Assembly: GCF_013359945.1 (NCBI RefSeq)
Contig: NZ_JABWCS010000179.1
Location: 1 to 34,168 of the forward strand
DNA from: Paenibacillus agri
Lineage (GTDB): Bacteria; Bacillota; Bacilli; Paenibacillales; Paenibacillaceae
Direction of reading: 5' to 3'
DNA length: 34,168 nt
In this document: piece after piece, positions 1 to 7,542 of the stretch
How positions within the stretch are numbered: the first letter of the stretch is position 1
Layout of the letters: every line of letters begins with the position of its first letter
Notes under the pieces: model-generated
What the model saw: only the letters and a program-made list of their open reading frames with translations
The model's database searches: none
What the model was told of the DNA's origin: nothing
Program-made: the position numbers and the translations under genes

Positions 1-165
1 CTAACCAAGTGGCTAAAAGGATTTGACAACGAGAAAGAAGGCGTTATTCACACTGTCGATCTGATTAAGCGTCATCCATTGCTGCCTCCGAATGTTCCTG
101 TACACGGAATGATCATTGATCCGAATACAGGAGCACTTGAGCTGCTCTCTAATGGTTACGAATAA
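1..165 (+). CDS. beta-carbonic anhydrase-like protein, C-terminal fragment
   Basis: The frame is open from the first base and ends at TAA 163-165, so only the last 54 residues are visible. The segment RHPLLPPNVPVHGMIIDPNT, followed by a short Gly-Tyr tail, resembles the C-terminus of small Bacillota beta-class carbonic anhydrases, which interconvert CO2 and bicarbonate with a Cys/His-bound zinc. The zinc ligands and the Asp-Arg pair would lie upstream of the window, so activity cannot be judged. A strong terminator follows at once, making this the last gene of its transcript. Confidence 0.6.
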   Translation, partial: LTKWLKGFDNEKEGVIHTVDLIKRHPLLPPNVPVHGMIIDPNTGALELLSNGYE

Positions 166-191
166 GAGGAAATCACACTCGTAAGCTGTAC

Positions 192-220
192 GCGCGGATA
201 CAATATCCGCGCTTTTTTTA
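192..220 (+). terminator. intrinsic terminator after the carbonic-anhydrase-like gene
   Basis: A perfect 9-bp stem, GCGCGGATA (192-200) with TATCCGCGC (204-212), closes a 3-nt loop and is followed by seven T. Confidence 0.9.
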
Positions 221-330
221 TTTTAAAAAATATTTCGAAATATGATCATTAAAAATGAAACCTTCTTCAAAGTCATCCGTATTACCGGAAAGACACAAAA
301 AAATAGCTTACAGGAGGGTTCACCTAGTCA

Positions 331-774
331 ATGAAACCAATGAAACGTGTAATGATGATTGTTATGGCCTTCACTCTGTTCTTTGCTGTAGCGTCACCGA
401 ATTTTGTGGACGCAAAACGCGGGGGCGGCGGATTCAAATCCGGAACGCGTAGCTTCACCACCACCCCGAAGAAATCTACCACCACAAATAACGTGAAGAA
501 AAGCGATAGCACTACCGGCGGAGCAACCACCGGAAGCATGGCAAATACAAAACGCGGCTTCTTTAGCGGCGGCGGATTGATGAAAGGTCTAATGATCGGT
601 GGTCTTGCTGGTATGCTGTTCGGCGGTTTGTTCGGCGGTATGGGCTTTATGGGCAATATTCTCGGATTCGCAGTTAATATGCTCGCAATTTATCTGGTTG
701 TTACCTTGATTCTTTCCTTCTTCCGCCGCAGACAGGAACGCCGCAGATTCCAAGAACGGGATGACCGTGCCTAA
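331..774 (+). CDS. secreted/membrane glycine-rich protein of unknown function
   Basis: 147 residues. An AGGAGG site at 312-317 precedes the ATG. Residues 1-28 form a signal peptide-like segment ending VDA, followed by KRGGGGFKSG and a Thr/Lys-rich linker. Residues about 80-105 are a Gly/Met/Phe-rich hydrophobic stretch, about 107-130 a second membrane segment, and the tail is Arg-rich (RRRQERRR), which should stay cytoplasmic. The RGGGGF leader recalls small Tim44-like membrane proteins of Bacillota, but the Tim44 domain itself is not seen. The stop TAA shares one base with the ATG of the DUF2653-like gene, so the two are translationally coupled. Function unknown. Confidence 0.75.
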   Translation: MKPMKRVMMIVMAFTLFFAVASPNFVDAKRGGGGFKSGTRSFTTTPKKSTTTNNVKKSDSTTGGATTGSMANTKRGFFSGGGLMKGLMIGGLAGMLFGGLFGGMGFMGNILGFAVNMLAIYLVVTLILSFFRRRQERRRFQERDDRA

Positions 775-1064
775 TGAATAGTACTGTTCTTAGCATGGAT
801 GAGATCATTAATGCGATCTGCCTACACATGGCTGAACGTAAGGCAGTGAACCCTACCGAAGTGCAGGTGGAGCTTAGCTGGGAAGAAGACACCGGCTATT
901 CTGCGGAGGTATGGGTGCATGGCCGAAGCCAGTTCCTGGTCGAGTCCAATATGATCGAAGCCATTCTGCGTTACGTGCATACCGAATACGGAATCCGGGC
1001 TTACCGCGAGGATGTACGGTTGGATCTGGATGAAGAAATTACAGCTGTAGTAACTACAGACTGA
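774..1064 (+). CDS. DUF2653/YxcD-like small acidic protein
   Basis: 96 residues with no membrane segment, soluble and acidic. It has the layout of the YxcD family (DUF2653): an N-terminal MDEIINAICLHMAERK helix, a VQVELSWEEDTGYSAEVWV strand region and a C-terminal RLDLDEEITAVV strand. Its ATG overlaps the stop of the preceding membrane-protein gene (TAATG), so both products are probably made together. No catalytic motif is visible and no biochemical role is assigned. The family call is from memory of the pattern. Confidence 0.7.
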   Translation: MNSTVLSMDEIINAICLHMAERKAVNPTEVQVELSWEEDTGYSAEVWVHGRSQFLVESNMIEAILRYVHTEYGIRAYREDVRLDLDEEITAVVTTD

Positions 1065-1080
1065 AATTAATAAAAAATAA

Positions 1081-1113
1081 GACGGTGCAGCCCTTGGGCT
1101 GTACCGTCTTTTT
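1081..1113. terminator. convergent intrinsic terminator
   Basis: GACGGTGCAGCCC (1081-1093) pairs with GGGCTGTACCGTC (1096-1108) with one mismatch. Five T follow on the plus strand and an A-rich tract precedes it, so it can serve both the DUF2653-like gene and the convergent histidine-kinase operon. Confidence 0.85.
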
Positions 1114-1145
1114 CAATTGTCGTCTGCCTGATCCTCCAATCCTTG

Positions 1146-2531
1146 TCAGGACAAAGGAAACTCTAAGGTAACTTTAGCCCCACCCAAGACTTCGTCATTC
1201 CCTAAGACCAGCTGCCCACCATGCCGCAACATGATGGATTGCGTAATGTAAAGCCCCATGCCGTGATGATTTCCCGAGCTTCGACTGCGGTCTCCCATAT
1301 AAAACTGCTTCGTTGCCTCTCTCAGATCAGCAAAAGTGAAGCCGCCGCCGCTGTCGTCCACTGTAAAGCAAACACTATCTGACTTGCCTTCTGCAGTCAG
1401 TGTGATGTTGCCCTGAATGGGAGTATGTTCCACTGCATTCATCACAACATTGAGTATTGCCCGCTGGAACAAATCCTTGTCGATTGCGATGAAATCCGGC
1501 ATGTTGTGTGCGTTCATGTGAACCTGTATCTCTTTCTCAACAGCGGCTGCTCTCAAAAGTTCTTCAATATCCTCAAGCAGCGAAGCGGTATCGATTGTGA
1601 CCCGCTCCAGCTTCAGCCCTTCCTGCGTCTTCGAAATTTCGATCAGTTCCCTCGCATAACGTTCAATCTGTGCCGAACTAGTCAGGATATAACGATTGTA
1701 ATCCCGCTGGATCTCATCTTGGGCTGTCTCGCTTAGCAGCTCCGCATTCCCTCGGATGATCGTAAGCGGTGTTTTGATATCATGCGCGAGCGCGGAGATT
1801 TGCTCCCTGCGGGCCTGCTGCTCCTCCCATTGTTGCCGGAGCGAGGCCTTCAACTCGTTCTTCATCGTGTCTAGTGAATCTAGGACTGTGTCAATCTCAT
1901 GCACACCACTGGATTGCACGGTGAATTCGAGATCCTGATTCTGAATTTTGCCAATGACTGACTGCAGTCCTTTCATTTTCTTCGCCAGCTTCTTGCCGAA
2001 CAGATAGGACCATAAGGCAATTTGCAGCAGTAAGCCTGTCACAATCAGTATGATCCCCAGAAGCTCAGGATTGGGCAGATGGGTTCTCAGCCATTCCGAG
2101 CGATAATTCATGACAATAGAATAACTAAGCAGAAGGACCTCTTGCTGCTGCTCACGCTGAATGACGGTGTAATAACCGCGGATTCCGCCTTTACTGCCCG
2201 ACGCCACAGCCTTCCATGCTTTCTGCGCTTGCTCCCTATTTAGACTGCCGCTCACATATTGCCCTTCCTGAGTATAGAGAGCATAATCCGACAGAGAAGG
2301 AATTTGATCTGGTCTAATTTCGGGACTGGAAACTAGTATATCCTTTGCAGCGGCAATCTGCTTCTCCACATAATTGGCCGGGAGAATCTCTCCTGTCGCC
2401 GTAGCTATAAGATAAGTTCCAATCAATAGGCCGAGCCATAGCAGCATTCCCCCACACAACAGCATAAAATATCTTAGGAAAATAGTACTCAGAGCCAATG
2501 GTTTGCGGGCCTTGTGCTTTAAGTTCTCCAT
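1146..2531 (-). CDS. sensor histidine kinase of a lantibiotic-immunity module (LanK-like)
   Basis: 461 residues. Membrane segments at about 17-42 and 155-178 enclose an extracytoplasmic domain of about 110 residues. A linker leads to the dimerisation box ALAHDIKTPL (His250), the N box NVVMNAVEHT (Asn361/365), DDSGGGF (392-398) and GMGLYI (424-429), so every kinase motif is intact. The start overlaps the response-regulator stop by 13 bases, which couples their translation. As the last gene of the ATPase-permease-permease-RR-HK unit, it probably senses a cell-wall-active peptide, directly or through the transporter, and phosphorylates the regulator encoded just upstream. The architecture resembles SpaK/NisK-type kinases; the ligand is unknown. 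Confidence 0.88.
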   Translation of the reverse strand: MENLKHKARKPLALSTIFLRYFMLLCGGMLLWLGLLIGTYLIATATGEILPANYVEKQIAAAKDILVSSPEIRPDQIPSLSDYALYTQEGQYVSGSLNREQAQKAWKAVASGSKGGIRGYYTVIQREQQQEVLLLSYSIVMNYRSEWLRTHLPNPELLGIILIVTGLLLQIALWSYLFGKKLAKKMKGLQSVIGKIQNQDLEFTVQSSGVHEIDTVLDSLDTMKNELKASLRQQWEEQQARREQISALAHDIKTPLTIIRGNAELLSETAQDEIQRDYNRYILTSSAQIERYARELIEISKTQEGLKLERVTIDTASLLEDIEELLRAAAVEKEIQVHMNAHNMPDFIAIDKDLFQRAILNVVMNAVEHTPIQGNITLTAEGKSDSVCFTVDDSGGGFTFADLREATKQFYMGDRSRSSGNHHGMGLYITQSIMLRHGGQLVLGNDEVLGGAKVTLEFPLS

Positions 2532-3181
2532 TTATAACCTATCCCCCAGAGGGTCTCGATCGGTGATAGCTCGTACCTCGACAGCTTTGCACGGATATTC
2601 TTAACATGCTCCGCCACCGCTGCACTGTCGCTCTCCCCATCAAAACCAAACACCGATTCATAAATCCTCTCTTTGGAGAAGACCTGTCCCCGATTGCGGG
2701 CAAGAAACTCACAGATTTTATATTCACTCTTGGTGAGGGGTACCTTGTCCTCCTGCACATGCATTTCCTTGCCTAATAGGTTGAAATGAACCTCATCGAT
2801 ACTCAGCATACTGCGCCTCTCCCGCTGCTCTCTTCGCAAATGTGCATTCACCCTGGCCCGTAGCTCACCAGTCCCGAAGGGCTTAAGGATATAGTCATCT
2901 GCGCCCAGACCCAATCCGTACATAATGTCATCCTCTAGTGTTTTTGCCGTGAGGAATAGAATCGGGCAATCAACGATGCCCCGTATTCTCTCGCAGAGGG
3001 AAAACCCGTCGATTCCCGGCATCATGACATCCAGAAGGATCAGGTCAAAGAAACCGGGATTTAGCGCTGTGATCTGCTCCGGCTCAGTTAACGTGGTCAC
3101 ACTATGTCCGTCCTTGATCAGGATATTACGAATCAGTATCAGAATGCCCGCTTCATCATCTACGGCCAGTATTCGGGCCAT
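2519..3181 (-). CDS. OmpR-family response regulator of the immunity module (LanR-like)
   Basis: 220 residues from the chosen ATG. A start six codons further upstream is possible, but it would place the GAAAGGAGG site (3189-3197) inside the gene, so MARILAVDDE is preferred. The receiver domain has the acidic pair Asp8/Asp9, phospho-acceptor Asp51 (LDVMMPG), Thr78 and Lys100. The C-terminal half is a winged helix with LTKSEYKICEFLARN and the final GIGYKWRT typical of OmpR/PhoB proteins. It presumably activates the promoter before the ATPase gene, where AGGA-type direct repeats are found. It lies 28 bases after the second permease gene and overlaps the kinase start. Confidence 0.9.
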   Translation of the reverse strand: MARILAVDDEAGILILIRNILIKDGHSVTTLTEPEQITALNPGFFDLILLDVMMPGIDGFSLCERIRGIVDCPILFLTAKTLEDDIMYGLGLGADDYILKPFGTGELRARVNAHLRREQRERRSMLSIDEVHFNLLGKEMHVQEDKVPLTKSEYKICEFLARNRGQVFSKERIYESVFGFDGESDSAAVAEHVKNIRAKLSRYELSPIETLWGIGYKWRT

Positions 3182-3209
3182 CCAGCCTCCTCCTTTCAAC
3201 GCTTAAAGC

Positions 3210-3974
3210 TTATCCTTCCGATTTGCGGCCTTCCCACCGGGTAAACCATACACAGGACAGCAGCAGCACACCTGCCGTGACGATGATACTTATCCAAATG
3301 CCGCTATGCAGTTGAACCATTATGGAAGCGCTAAGTGGCACTTCAGTTGCGTACAATACCCACATACTGGCCAATCGCACAGGCCAACTCCAAGGCACCA
3401 GAATCCAAATCCCATCGCCAAGCCCTGTGAGCAGTAGTGCTCCCAGCAGGCTCCCCATAATGCCCATGCCTATCGAAGTCCCCTGTCCAAAGCGCAAGCT
3501 TATCATCAAATGAAAAATATACAGGATTATGCAGCTTCCGGCAAGCACGCAGGCAACAGTCAGGTAGAGATGCATGGGTAGTAGTCCGTCTTTGTGTAGC
3601 AGCTCCGTGAGGCCTGCCCCGAACATCACTACTGCCAATAGCGTGCCTGTAAAGCCCATAATGAGCAGCAGAAACAGCTTGCTCAGAAAGGTCCACATCT
3701 TCGGTGCAGCCCCTCCCAGCAGGTTCTGGAATTGCCCAGCAGCCTCTTCCTGCCTGGCCAGCATCGCGGTCAGAACGCCAATTAGCGTTGGGAAGGCCAC
3801 GGCTAATATTTCAACAAAACCGGCAGTGAGTAAGAGACCATCCTTAGGCGAAATAGAAGCATACGCCAGGAACGCCCCTGCTCCGATAAGCGGCAGAAGC
3901 AGATGAATCAGCAGCAGCGGCGTCCGTTTAATTTTCAGAAAATCCGCTCGTAACATACGGTCAAATCTATTCAT
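3210..3974 (-). CDS. lantibiotic-immunity ABC transporter permease (LanG/MutG-like)
   Basis: 254 residues with about six hydrophobic segments (roughly 20-40, 50-72, 100-125, 138-158, 165-192, 228-246). A cytoplasmic LRADFLKIKRTPLLLIH start is typical of ABC-2 permeases of the lantibiotic-immunity class. It begins one base after the stop of the first permease gene with GGAGG 8 bases upstream, so it is the second permease of a heteromeric FEG-type exporter. Such exporters expel lantibiotics or related peptides from the membrane. LanE and LanG are often confused; here the assignment rests on gene order and on resemblance to MutG. Confidence 0.83.
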   Translation of the reverse strand: MNRFDRMLRADFLKIKRTPLLLIHLLLPLIGAGAFLAYASISPKDGLLLTAGFVEILAVAFPTLIGVLTAMLARQEEAAGQFQNLLGGAAPKMWTFLSKLFLLLIMGFTGTLLAVVMFGAGLTELLHKDGLLPMHLYLTVACVLAGSCIILYIFHLMISLRFGQGTSIGMGIMGSLLGALLLTGLGDGIWILVPWSWPVRLASMWVLYATEVPLSASIMVQLHSGIWISIIVTAGVLLLSCVWFTRWEGRKSEG

Positions 3975-3975
3975 C

Positions 3976-4713
3976 CTACAAAGCCTCCCGCTTGCTGAAC
4001 CACTGTGCCGTCAGCCAAAGCAGCACACCACACAGTGCCAACGACTCCAAGACACCCGGCAGGATAACCCCCCAGGCCAGCAGGGGATCACCTGCTTCTG
4101 CTGGAATCCCGTTCGGCAGGATTTCGAGTACAGGACACATCAGCCGGATCGGAATAGCGTACGGAACAACCCACCATATCTCCCGGGTAGCAAACAAAAT
4201 ACCGAGTACAATACTCCCTGCAAGATTGATCAGGATGGTTATGAACATGCCACATGTCACAGCAAGAAACAGGCAGAGTGGAATCTGCCAGGCGAATGTG
4301 ACCGCGAGCAGAACAGATGCCATTAATCCTTGGGCAGGCAAGATCGTCTGCCCAAGCCACAGCCCTCCGAGCATAGCCCCTACAAAGAAGATTAGACAGA
4401 CAGTTAGTAGCCAGACCATGCAGAGCAGGGCTTTCCCTAGCCAAAGTTTACGTGGGTCCACTGGCAGGGCAAGCACGCCCTGAAATTTCATATTGGCATC
4501 CTTCTGGACGACCAGAGTACAGAATAGAGTGGTCGCGCCGGGCAACATGATGACATACCACCAGTTGTAGGCACCGGTCTGGAAAAGGCGCCCGCCCATT
4601 AGTAAGAAAGCGATTAGCAGTGTAAGGGCTGGCATCAGCCAGGTCATCCGCGGGGCAAAGGTGCGTTTAAGCTTCAGCTTTTCCACAAGCATATATTGCA
4701 GCAATTTATTCAC
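3976..4713 (-). CDS. lantibiotic-immunity ABC transporter permease (LanE/EpiE/MutE-like)
   Basis: 245 residues from a GTG that overlaps the end of the ATPase gene by 8 bases (GTGAATAA), with AGAAGG just upstream. Longer upstream readings lie wholly inside the ATPase gene and are rejected. Diagnostic features are an N-terminal VEKLKLKRTF, WWYVIMLPGATTLFCTL (about 50-66), and the sequence around LALPVDPRKLWLGKALL, which matches the MutE/EpiE permease signature of a conserved LPV(D) followed by a basic residue and WxxK. Six hydrophobic segments span the rest. It should form the membrane channel with the MutG-like permease and be powered by the adjacent ATPase. Confidence 0.87.
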   Translation of the reverse strand: MNKLLQYMLVEKLKLKRTFAPRMTWLMPALTLLIAFLLMGGRLFQTGAYNWWYVIMLPGATTLFCTLVVQKDANMKFQGVLALPVDPRKLWLGKALLCMVWLLTVCLIFFVGAMLGGLWLGQTILPAQGLMASVLLAVTFAWQIPLCLFLAVTCGMFITILINLAGSIVLGILFATREIWWVVPYAIPIRLMCPVLEILPNGIPAEAGDPLLAWGVILPGVLESLALCGVLLWLTAQWFSKREAL

Positions 4714-5413
4714 CGGCCCTTCTGTGCGCAGCGGCCACCTGCATGAACAATGTCTCCAGGTCCTGTTCCCCATGCGCGCTGCCCTGATAGCCGAGCACAC
4801 CGCCGGCAATAATACCGATTTCATCCACAACCTGCTCTACCTCAGAAAGTACATGGCTGGATAAAATGACGGTGATGCCCTGCGCCGGAAAGGAGCGGAT
4901 CAGCTCCCGTAGCTGCTGGATACCGATAGGGTCCAGCCCGTTCGTCGGTTCGTCCAGTATCAACAGCCGCGGATGATTCAGCAGAGCGATGGCAATACCG
5001 AGGCGCTGCTTCATACCCATCGAGAATTGCCCTGCTCTTTTTTTACCCGTTCCCGTCAGATCCACGGTTAACAGGACCTCATCAATACGCGACTCCGGCA
5101 ACCCCAGCATTATTGTGCGCACCCGCAGATTCTCCCGGGCCGTCAGATTTTCATACAGGGGCGGACTCTCGATAAGCACTCCGATGTCCGACAGATCCCG
5201 GCGATGCCACTCATGCCCGTCGAACCGGATGCTCCCCGAAGTGGGCTTAAGCAGGCCTGTTAGCATTTTCAGTGTAGTCGACTTCCCGGCACCGTTAGGG
5301 CCGAGCAATCCGTAAACTGTATTCCTTGGCACAGACAAGCCGATGTTCTCGACTGCTTTCTGCTTGCCAAAGCTTTTGCAAAGACTTCTTGTTTCCAATA
5401 TCAAATCCTTCAC
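4706..5413 (-). CDS. lantibiotic-protection ABC transporter ATPase (LanF-like)
   Basis: 235 residues starting at GTG 5413. An in-frame TGA lies three codons upstream, so no longer start is possible, and AAAGGA sits about 9 bases before it. Walker A is GPNGAGKST (about 38-46), the signature is FSMGMKQRLG, Walker B is LLILDEPTNGLD, and the switch His is in SSHVLSE. This is the DrrA/BcrA/NisF-like class of ATPases that drive export of antimicrobial peptides. It opens the operon and probably carries the regulated promoter. All catalytic motifs are intact. Confidence 0.92.
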   Translation of the reverse strand: MKDLILETRSLCKSFGKQKAVENIGLSVPRNTVYGLLGPNGAGKSTTLKMLTGLLKPTSGSIRFDGHEWHRRDLSDIGVLIESPPLYENLTARENLRVRTIMLGLPESRIDEVLLTVDLTGTGKKRAGQFSMGMKQRLGIAIALLNHPRLLILDEPTNGLDPIGIQQLRELIRSFPAQGITVILSSHVLSEVEQVVDEIGIIAGGVLGYQGSAHGEQDLETLFMQVAAAHRRAGE

Positions 5414-5445
5414 TATCCATCATCCTTTCACTTCTGTAGTCATAG

Positions 5446-5485
5446 ATTAAAGGACAATTATCAGGATTTTATAAGGATACTTAAA
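5446..5485 (-). promoter_or_regulatory. promoter with AGGA-type direct repeats before the immunity operon
   Basis: On the plus strand ATTAAAGGACA (5446-5456), ATTATCAGGAT (5457-5467) and TTTATAAGGAT (5468-5478) lie end to end. The AGGA cores are 12 and 11 bp apart, about one helical turn, as expected for an OmpR-family activator. On the minus strand GATAAT (5462-5457) can be a -10 box. The -35 position, 17 bp upstream, reads TTTAAG, a poor match that suits an activator-dependent promoter. The assignment to the adjacent regulator is inference. Confidence 0.5.
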
Positions 5486-5527
5486 AGAAGCCAAACGAAA
5501 CACCATCAGCACAAAAGTCAGGCACAC

Positions 5528-5559
5528 AAAAAGGGATACCGCATATGCAGTACCCCTTC
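5528..5559 (-). terminator. intrinsic terminator of the LSm-like gene
   Basis: AAGGGATAC (5531-5539) pairs with GTACCCCTT (5550-5558) with one mismatch around a self-complementary GCATATGC. Read on the minus strand it ends in five T. It isolates the immunity operon from the gene transcribed toward it. Confidence 0.8.
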
Positions 5560-5616
5560 ACTTTATTGACCCGCCCGAACGAAACAGCTGTTCCATAACC
5601 CTAAGTCTCCACAGTC

Positions 5617-5961
5617 TTAAAGCAGGGAAATTACCAACAGTTCGTACAGTACCAGTGGCAAAATCACATTGCTGTTATAGCCAGGTGAAGGATACGGCGT
5701 CGGGTAAGGTGCATACGGGTTAAAATACCCCCGGGCTCCTTGGTTATTAGCGGTCACACCCAGATACAGATGTTTGCTGTCTAAGCCGGAGATCGTGCCT
5801 TCATGAATCAGTCCGTCTACGGTCTGCACCCTCACCCTTTGATTAATATAAGGCTTACAGGAATGGTGCAGTGAGTCACGGACGCCGTGCAGGTGCCGGA
5901 TCACATTGGGATCGGCTTGATAGATAACTCCCTGCTGCTGACCTGTGTAATATGTCGACAT
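5617..5961 (-). CDS. small protein with LSm/SH3-like core and Pro/Tyr-rich tail, unknown function
   Basis: 114 residues, with GGAGGTC upstream of the ATG. Residues about 38-70 (NQRVRVQTVDGLIHEGTISG, then LYLGV) have the strand pattern of a small LSm-like barrel. Residues 76-95 are a NPYAPYPTPYP-type Pro/Tyr-rich linker, and the last 17 residues are hydrophobic. Similar short proteins are common in Paenibacillus and Bacillus, sometimes with spore or envelope roles, but nothing here proves a function. It has its own terminator and lies 85 bases from the Asp23 gene, so it may be a separate unit. Confidence 0.6.
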   Translation of the reverse strand: MSTYYTGQQQGVIYQADPNVIRHLHGVRDSLHHSCKPYINQRVRVQTVDGLIHEGTISGLDSKHLYLGVTANNQGARGYFNPYAPYPTPYPSPGYNSNVILPLVLYELLVISLL

Positions 5962-6046
5962 AATCTTTTGACCTCCACAGATGGATTTGCTCCATACTAT
6001 GCGGTAGCCTACTCAATGGTGCCTAGAGACAACTCTTATGAGTTCT

Positions 6047-6391
6047 CTATACGAGGGCGATCCCTTCTACCTTGACGTTAACAGCCACAAGCGACAGTCC
6101 CATCATCGTCTCCACAGCATGACGCACATTGTGCTGAACCGCCTGGCATACCTCCTGGATCTTATACCCGTAGTTGACGATGATCCGCAGATCTACCTCG
6201 ACCTCCCGCTCCTTCACTTCAACAGTAATTCCTTGTTGCCCGCTTTTGCCGCTCAGGCGCTTGGTCAGGCCCTCCGACATGTTTTTGGACATGGAAGCAA
6301 TACCCGGTGTCTCAATCGCAGCCAGCCCGATCATCTTGGAGACTACAGCATCGGAAATATGCACAAACCCTTCTCTGATATCTTTCAACAT
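6047..6391 (-). CDS. Asp23/Gls24 family envelope stress-type protein
   Basis: 114 residues with AAGGAG about 10 bases before ATG. The order of motifs is that of Asp23/YloU/YqhY proteins: VHISDAVVSKMIGLAAIETPGI at the start, then the strand-rich VEVDLRIIVNYGYKIQEVCQ, and a final VNVKVEGI. These are small, membrane-associated, non-catalytic proteins linked to envelope homeostasis. It lies 13 bases after the AI-2E-type permease gene, so it is the last gene of the RR-HK-permease unit, which fits an envelope-stress theme. Confidence 0.88.
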   Translation of the reverse strand: MLKDIREGFVHISDAVVSKMIGLAAIETPGIASMSKNMSEGLTKRLSGKSGQQGITVEVKEREVEVDLRIIVNYGYKIQEVCQAVQHNVRHAVETMMGLSLVAVNVKVEGIALV

Positions 6392-6404
6392 GAATATACA
6401 CTCC

Positions 6405-7514
6405 TTATTCTATAGGTTCAGAAGATACTGGGGGACTGGCCTCAGTCTTCCGTTGTCTGATAAACACTTCATACAGCTTGATTGCGATAATCTTAAGAAT
6501 TAAATAGACAGGGATGATCAGCAAGATCGCCAGGATACCGCCCAGATCGCCGCCGACGAGCACCAGGATAATCGTGGTTAGCGGGTGGATATCGAGCTTT
6601 TTCCCGAAAATATACGGCGCAACCAGGTTATCCTGAATCTGCTGGGCAATCAGAATAATCACAATCGACCAAATTGCCGTTGACGGCGACTGAATCAGGC
6701 CCACGATAAAGATCGGCACACTCGACAGGATTGCACCGATGAACGGCACGAAGTTCATGACAACCGCGATAAGTGTAAGCAGCAGCGCATATGGCAGGCC
6801 AATGATCAGGAAGCCAATGTACATCAGTACACCCAGCGCCAGATTCACCAGCACTCTACCTACTATAAAGTTGCTAAGCGCGCTGTCGATCTCACTCATC
6901 ACCGCTGTGCCCTCATCCTTGTAACGCTGCGGCATGAAGCTTACGATTCTCTGCCCGAACTTGCCGCCTTCCTTAAGCATAAAGAACAGAATGATCGGAA
7001 AGGTAAATAAAATAATAGCAAAATTAGACACGAAGGAGAACAGACCTGACACATAGTTCGTCAACAAGTTGAAGCCTTGGTTCAAATAATCAGTCAACTG
7101 GGTTAGCGGGCTAATATCTCCCGGCAGTAGGGACGAGAGCCATGGAATCTCCTCCAGTTTGTGAATCTGCTCGTTCATGTTGGCGAAGAGACTTGGTGCA
7201 TTGTTCACCAAATTCACCAGCTGTGTGCGCAGGGATGGGAACACGCCGATGCTGAGCACCAGCAGCAATAGCGCTATCACTACATACACAATCAGTATGG
7301 AGACCGAACGGTTGATCCTGCGTTTCTCCATGGCATTGATCAGCGGACGCAGCAGATAATAGAAGAATCCCGCTAGCATCAAAGGAATGATAATTACACT
7401 GAACAATGATAGCACCGGTTTGAAAATAAAATCCACCAAGGTGCCGACATACACGATGCCCAGCACCAGTAGAACAGCAATACAAATACGAATGAACACG
7501 TTCAATTTCGCCAC
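6405..7514 (-). CDS. AI-2E family transporter (PerM/YtvI-like)
   Basis: 369 residues from GTG 7514, chosen because GGAGGG (7520-7525) lies five bases upstream. A longer reading reaching 7577 would overlap the kinase end and lacks such a site. The protein has paired N-terminal membrane segments, a soluble middle (about 85-140), and a C-terminal hydrophobic block including PFIGAILSSVPIFIVGL and QQIQDNLVAPYIFGKKLDIHP, the hallmark region of the family. Members export varied small molecules or ions; the AI-2 name is historical. The gene follows the kinase by 28 bases and is probably part of the regulon of that two-component system. Confidence 0.9.
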   Translation of the reverse strand: MAKLNVFIRICIAVLLVLGIVYVGTLVDFIFKPVLSLFSVIIIPLMLAGFFYYLLRPLINAMEKRRINRSVSILIVYVVIALLLLVLSIGVFPSLRTQLVNLVNNAPSLFANMNEQIHKLEEIPWLSSLLPGDISPLTQLTDYLNQGFNLLTNYVSGLFSFVSNFAIILFTFPIILFFMLKEGGKFGQRIVSFMPQRYKDEGTAVMSEIDSALSNFIVGRVLVNLALGVLMYIGFLIIGLPYALLLTLIAVVMNFVPFIGAILSSVPIFIVGLIQSPSTAIWSIVIILIAQQIQDNLVAPYIFGKKLDIHPLTTIILVLVGGDLGGILAILLIIPVYLILKIIAIKLYEVFIRQRKTEASPPVSSEPIE

Positions 7515-7542
7515 AGTATCCCTCCAATCCTCTTTGTTTTTT

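Noticed and set aside
324..656. Minus-strand frame of 110 codons opposite the glycine-rich membrane protein
   Set aside because: Pro-rich mirror of Gly codons; no ribosome site; the plus-strand gene has a strong AGGAGG and is coupled to DUF2653.
4714..4830. Longer start for the first immunity permease
   Set aside because: The extension lies wholly inside the ATPase gene and has no membrane-protein character; the overlapping GTG start fits the family better.
1146..5413. Lantibiotic biosynthesis cluster
   Set aside because: Only immunity and regulation genes were found. No precursor peptide, LanB, LanC, LanM or LanT gene is visible in the window.
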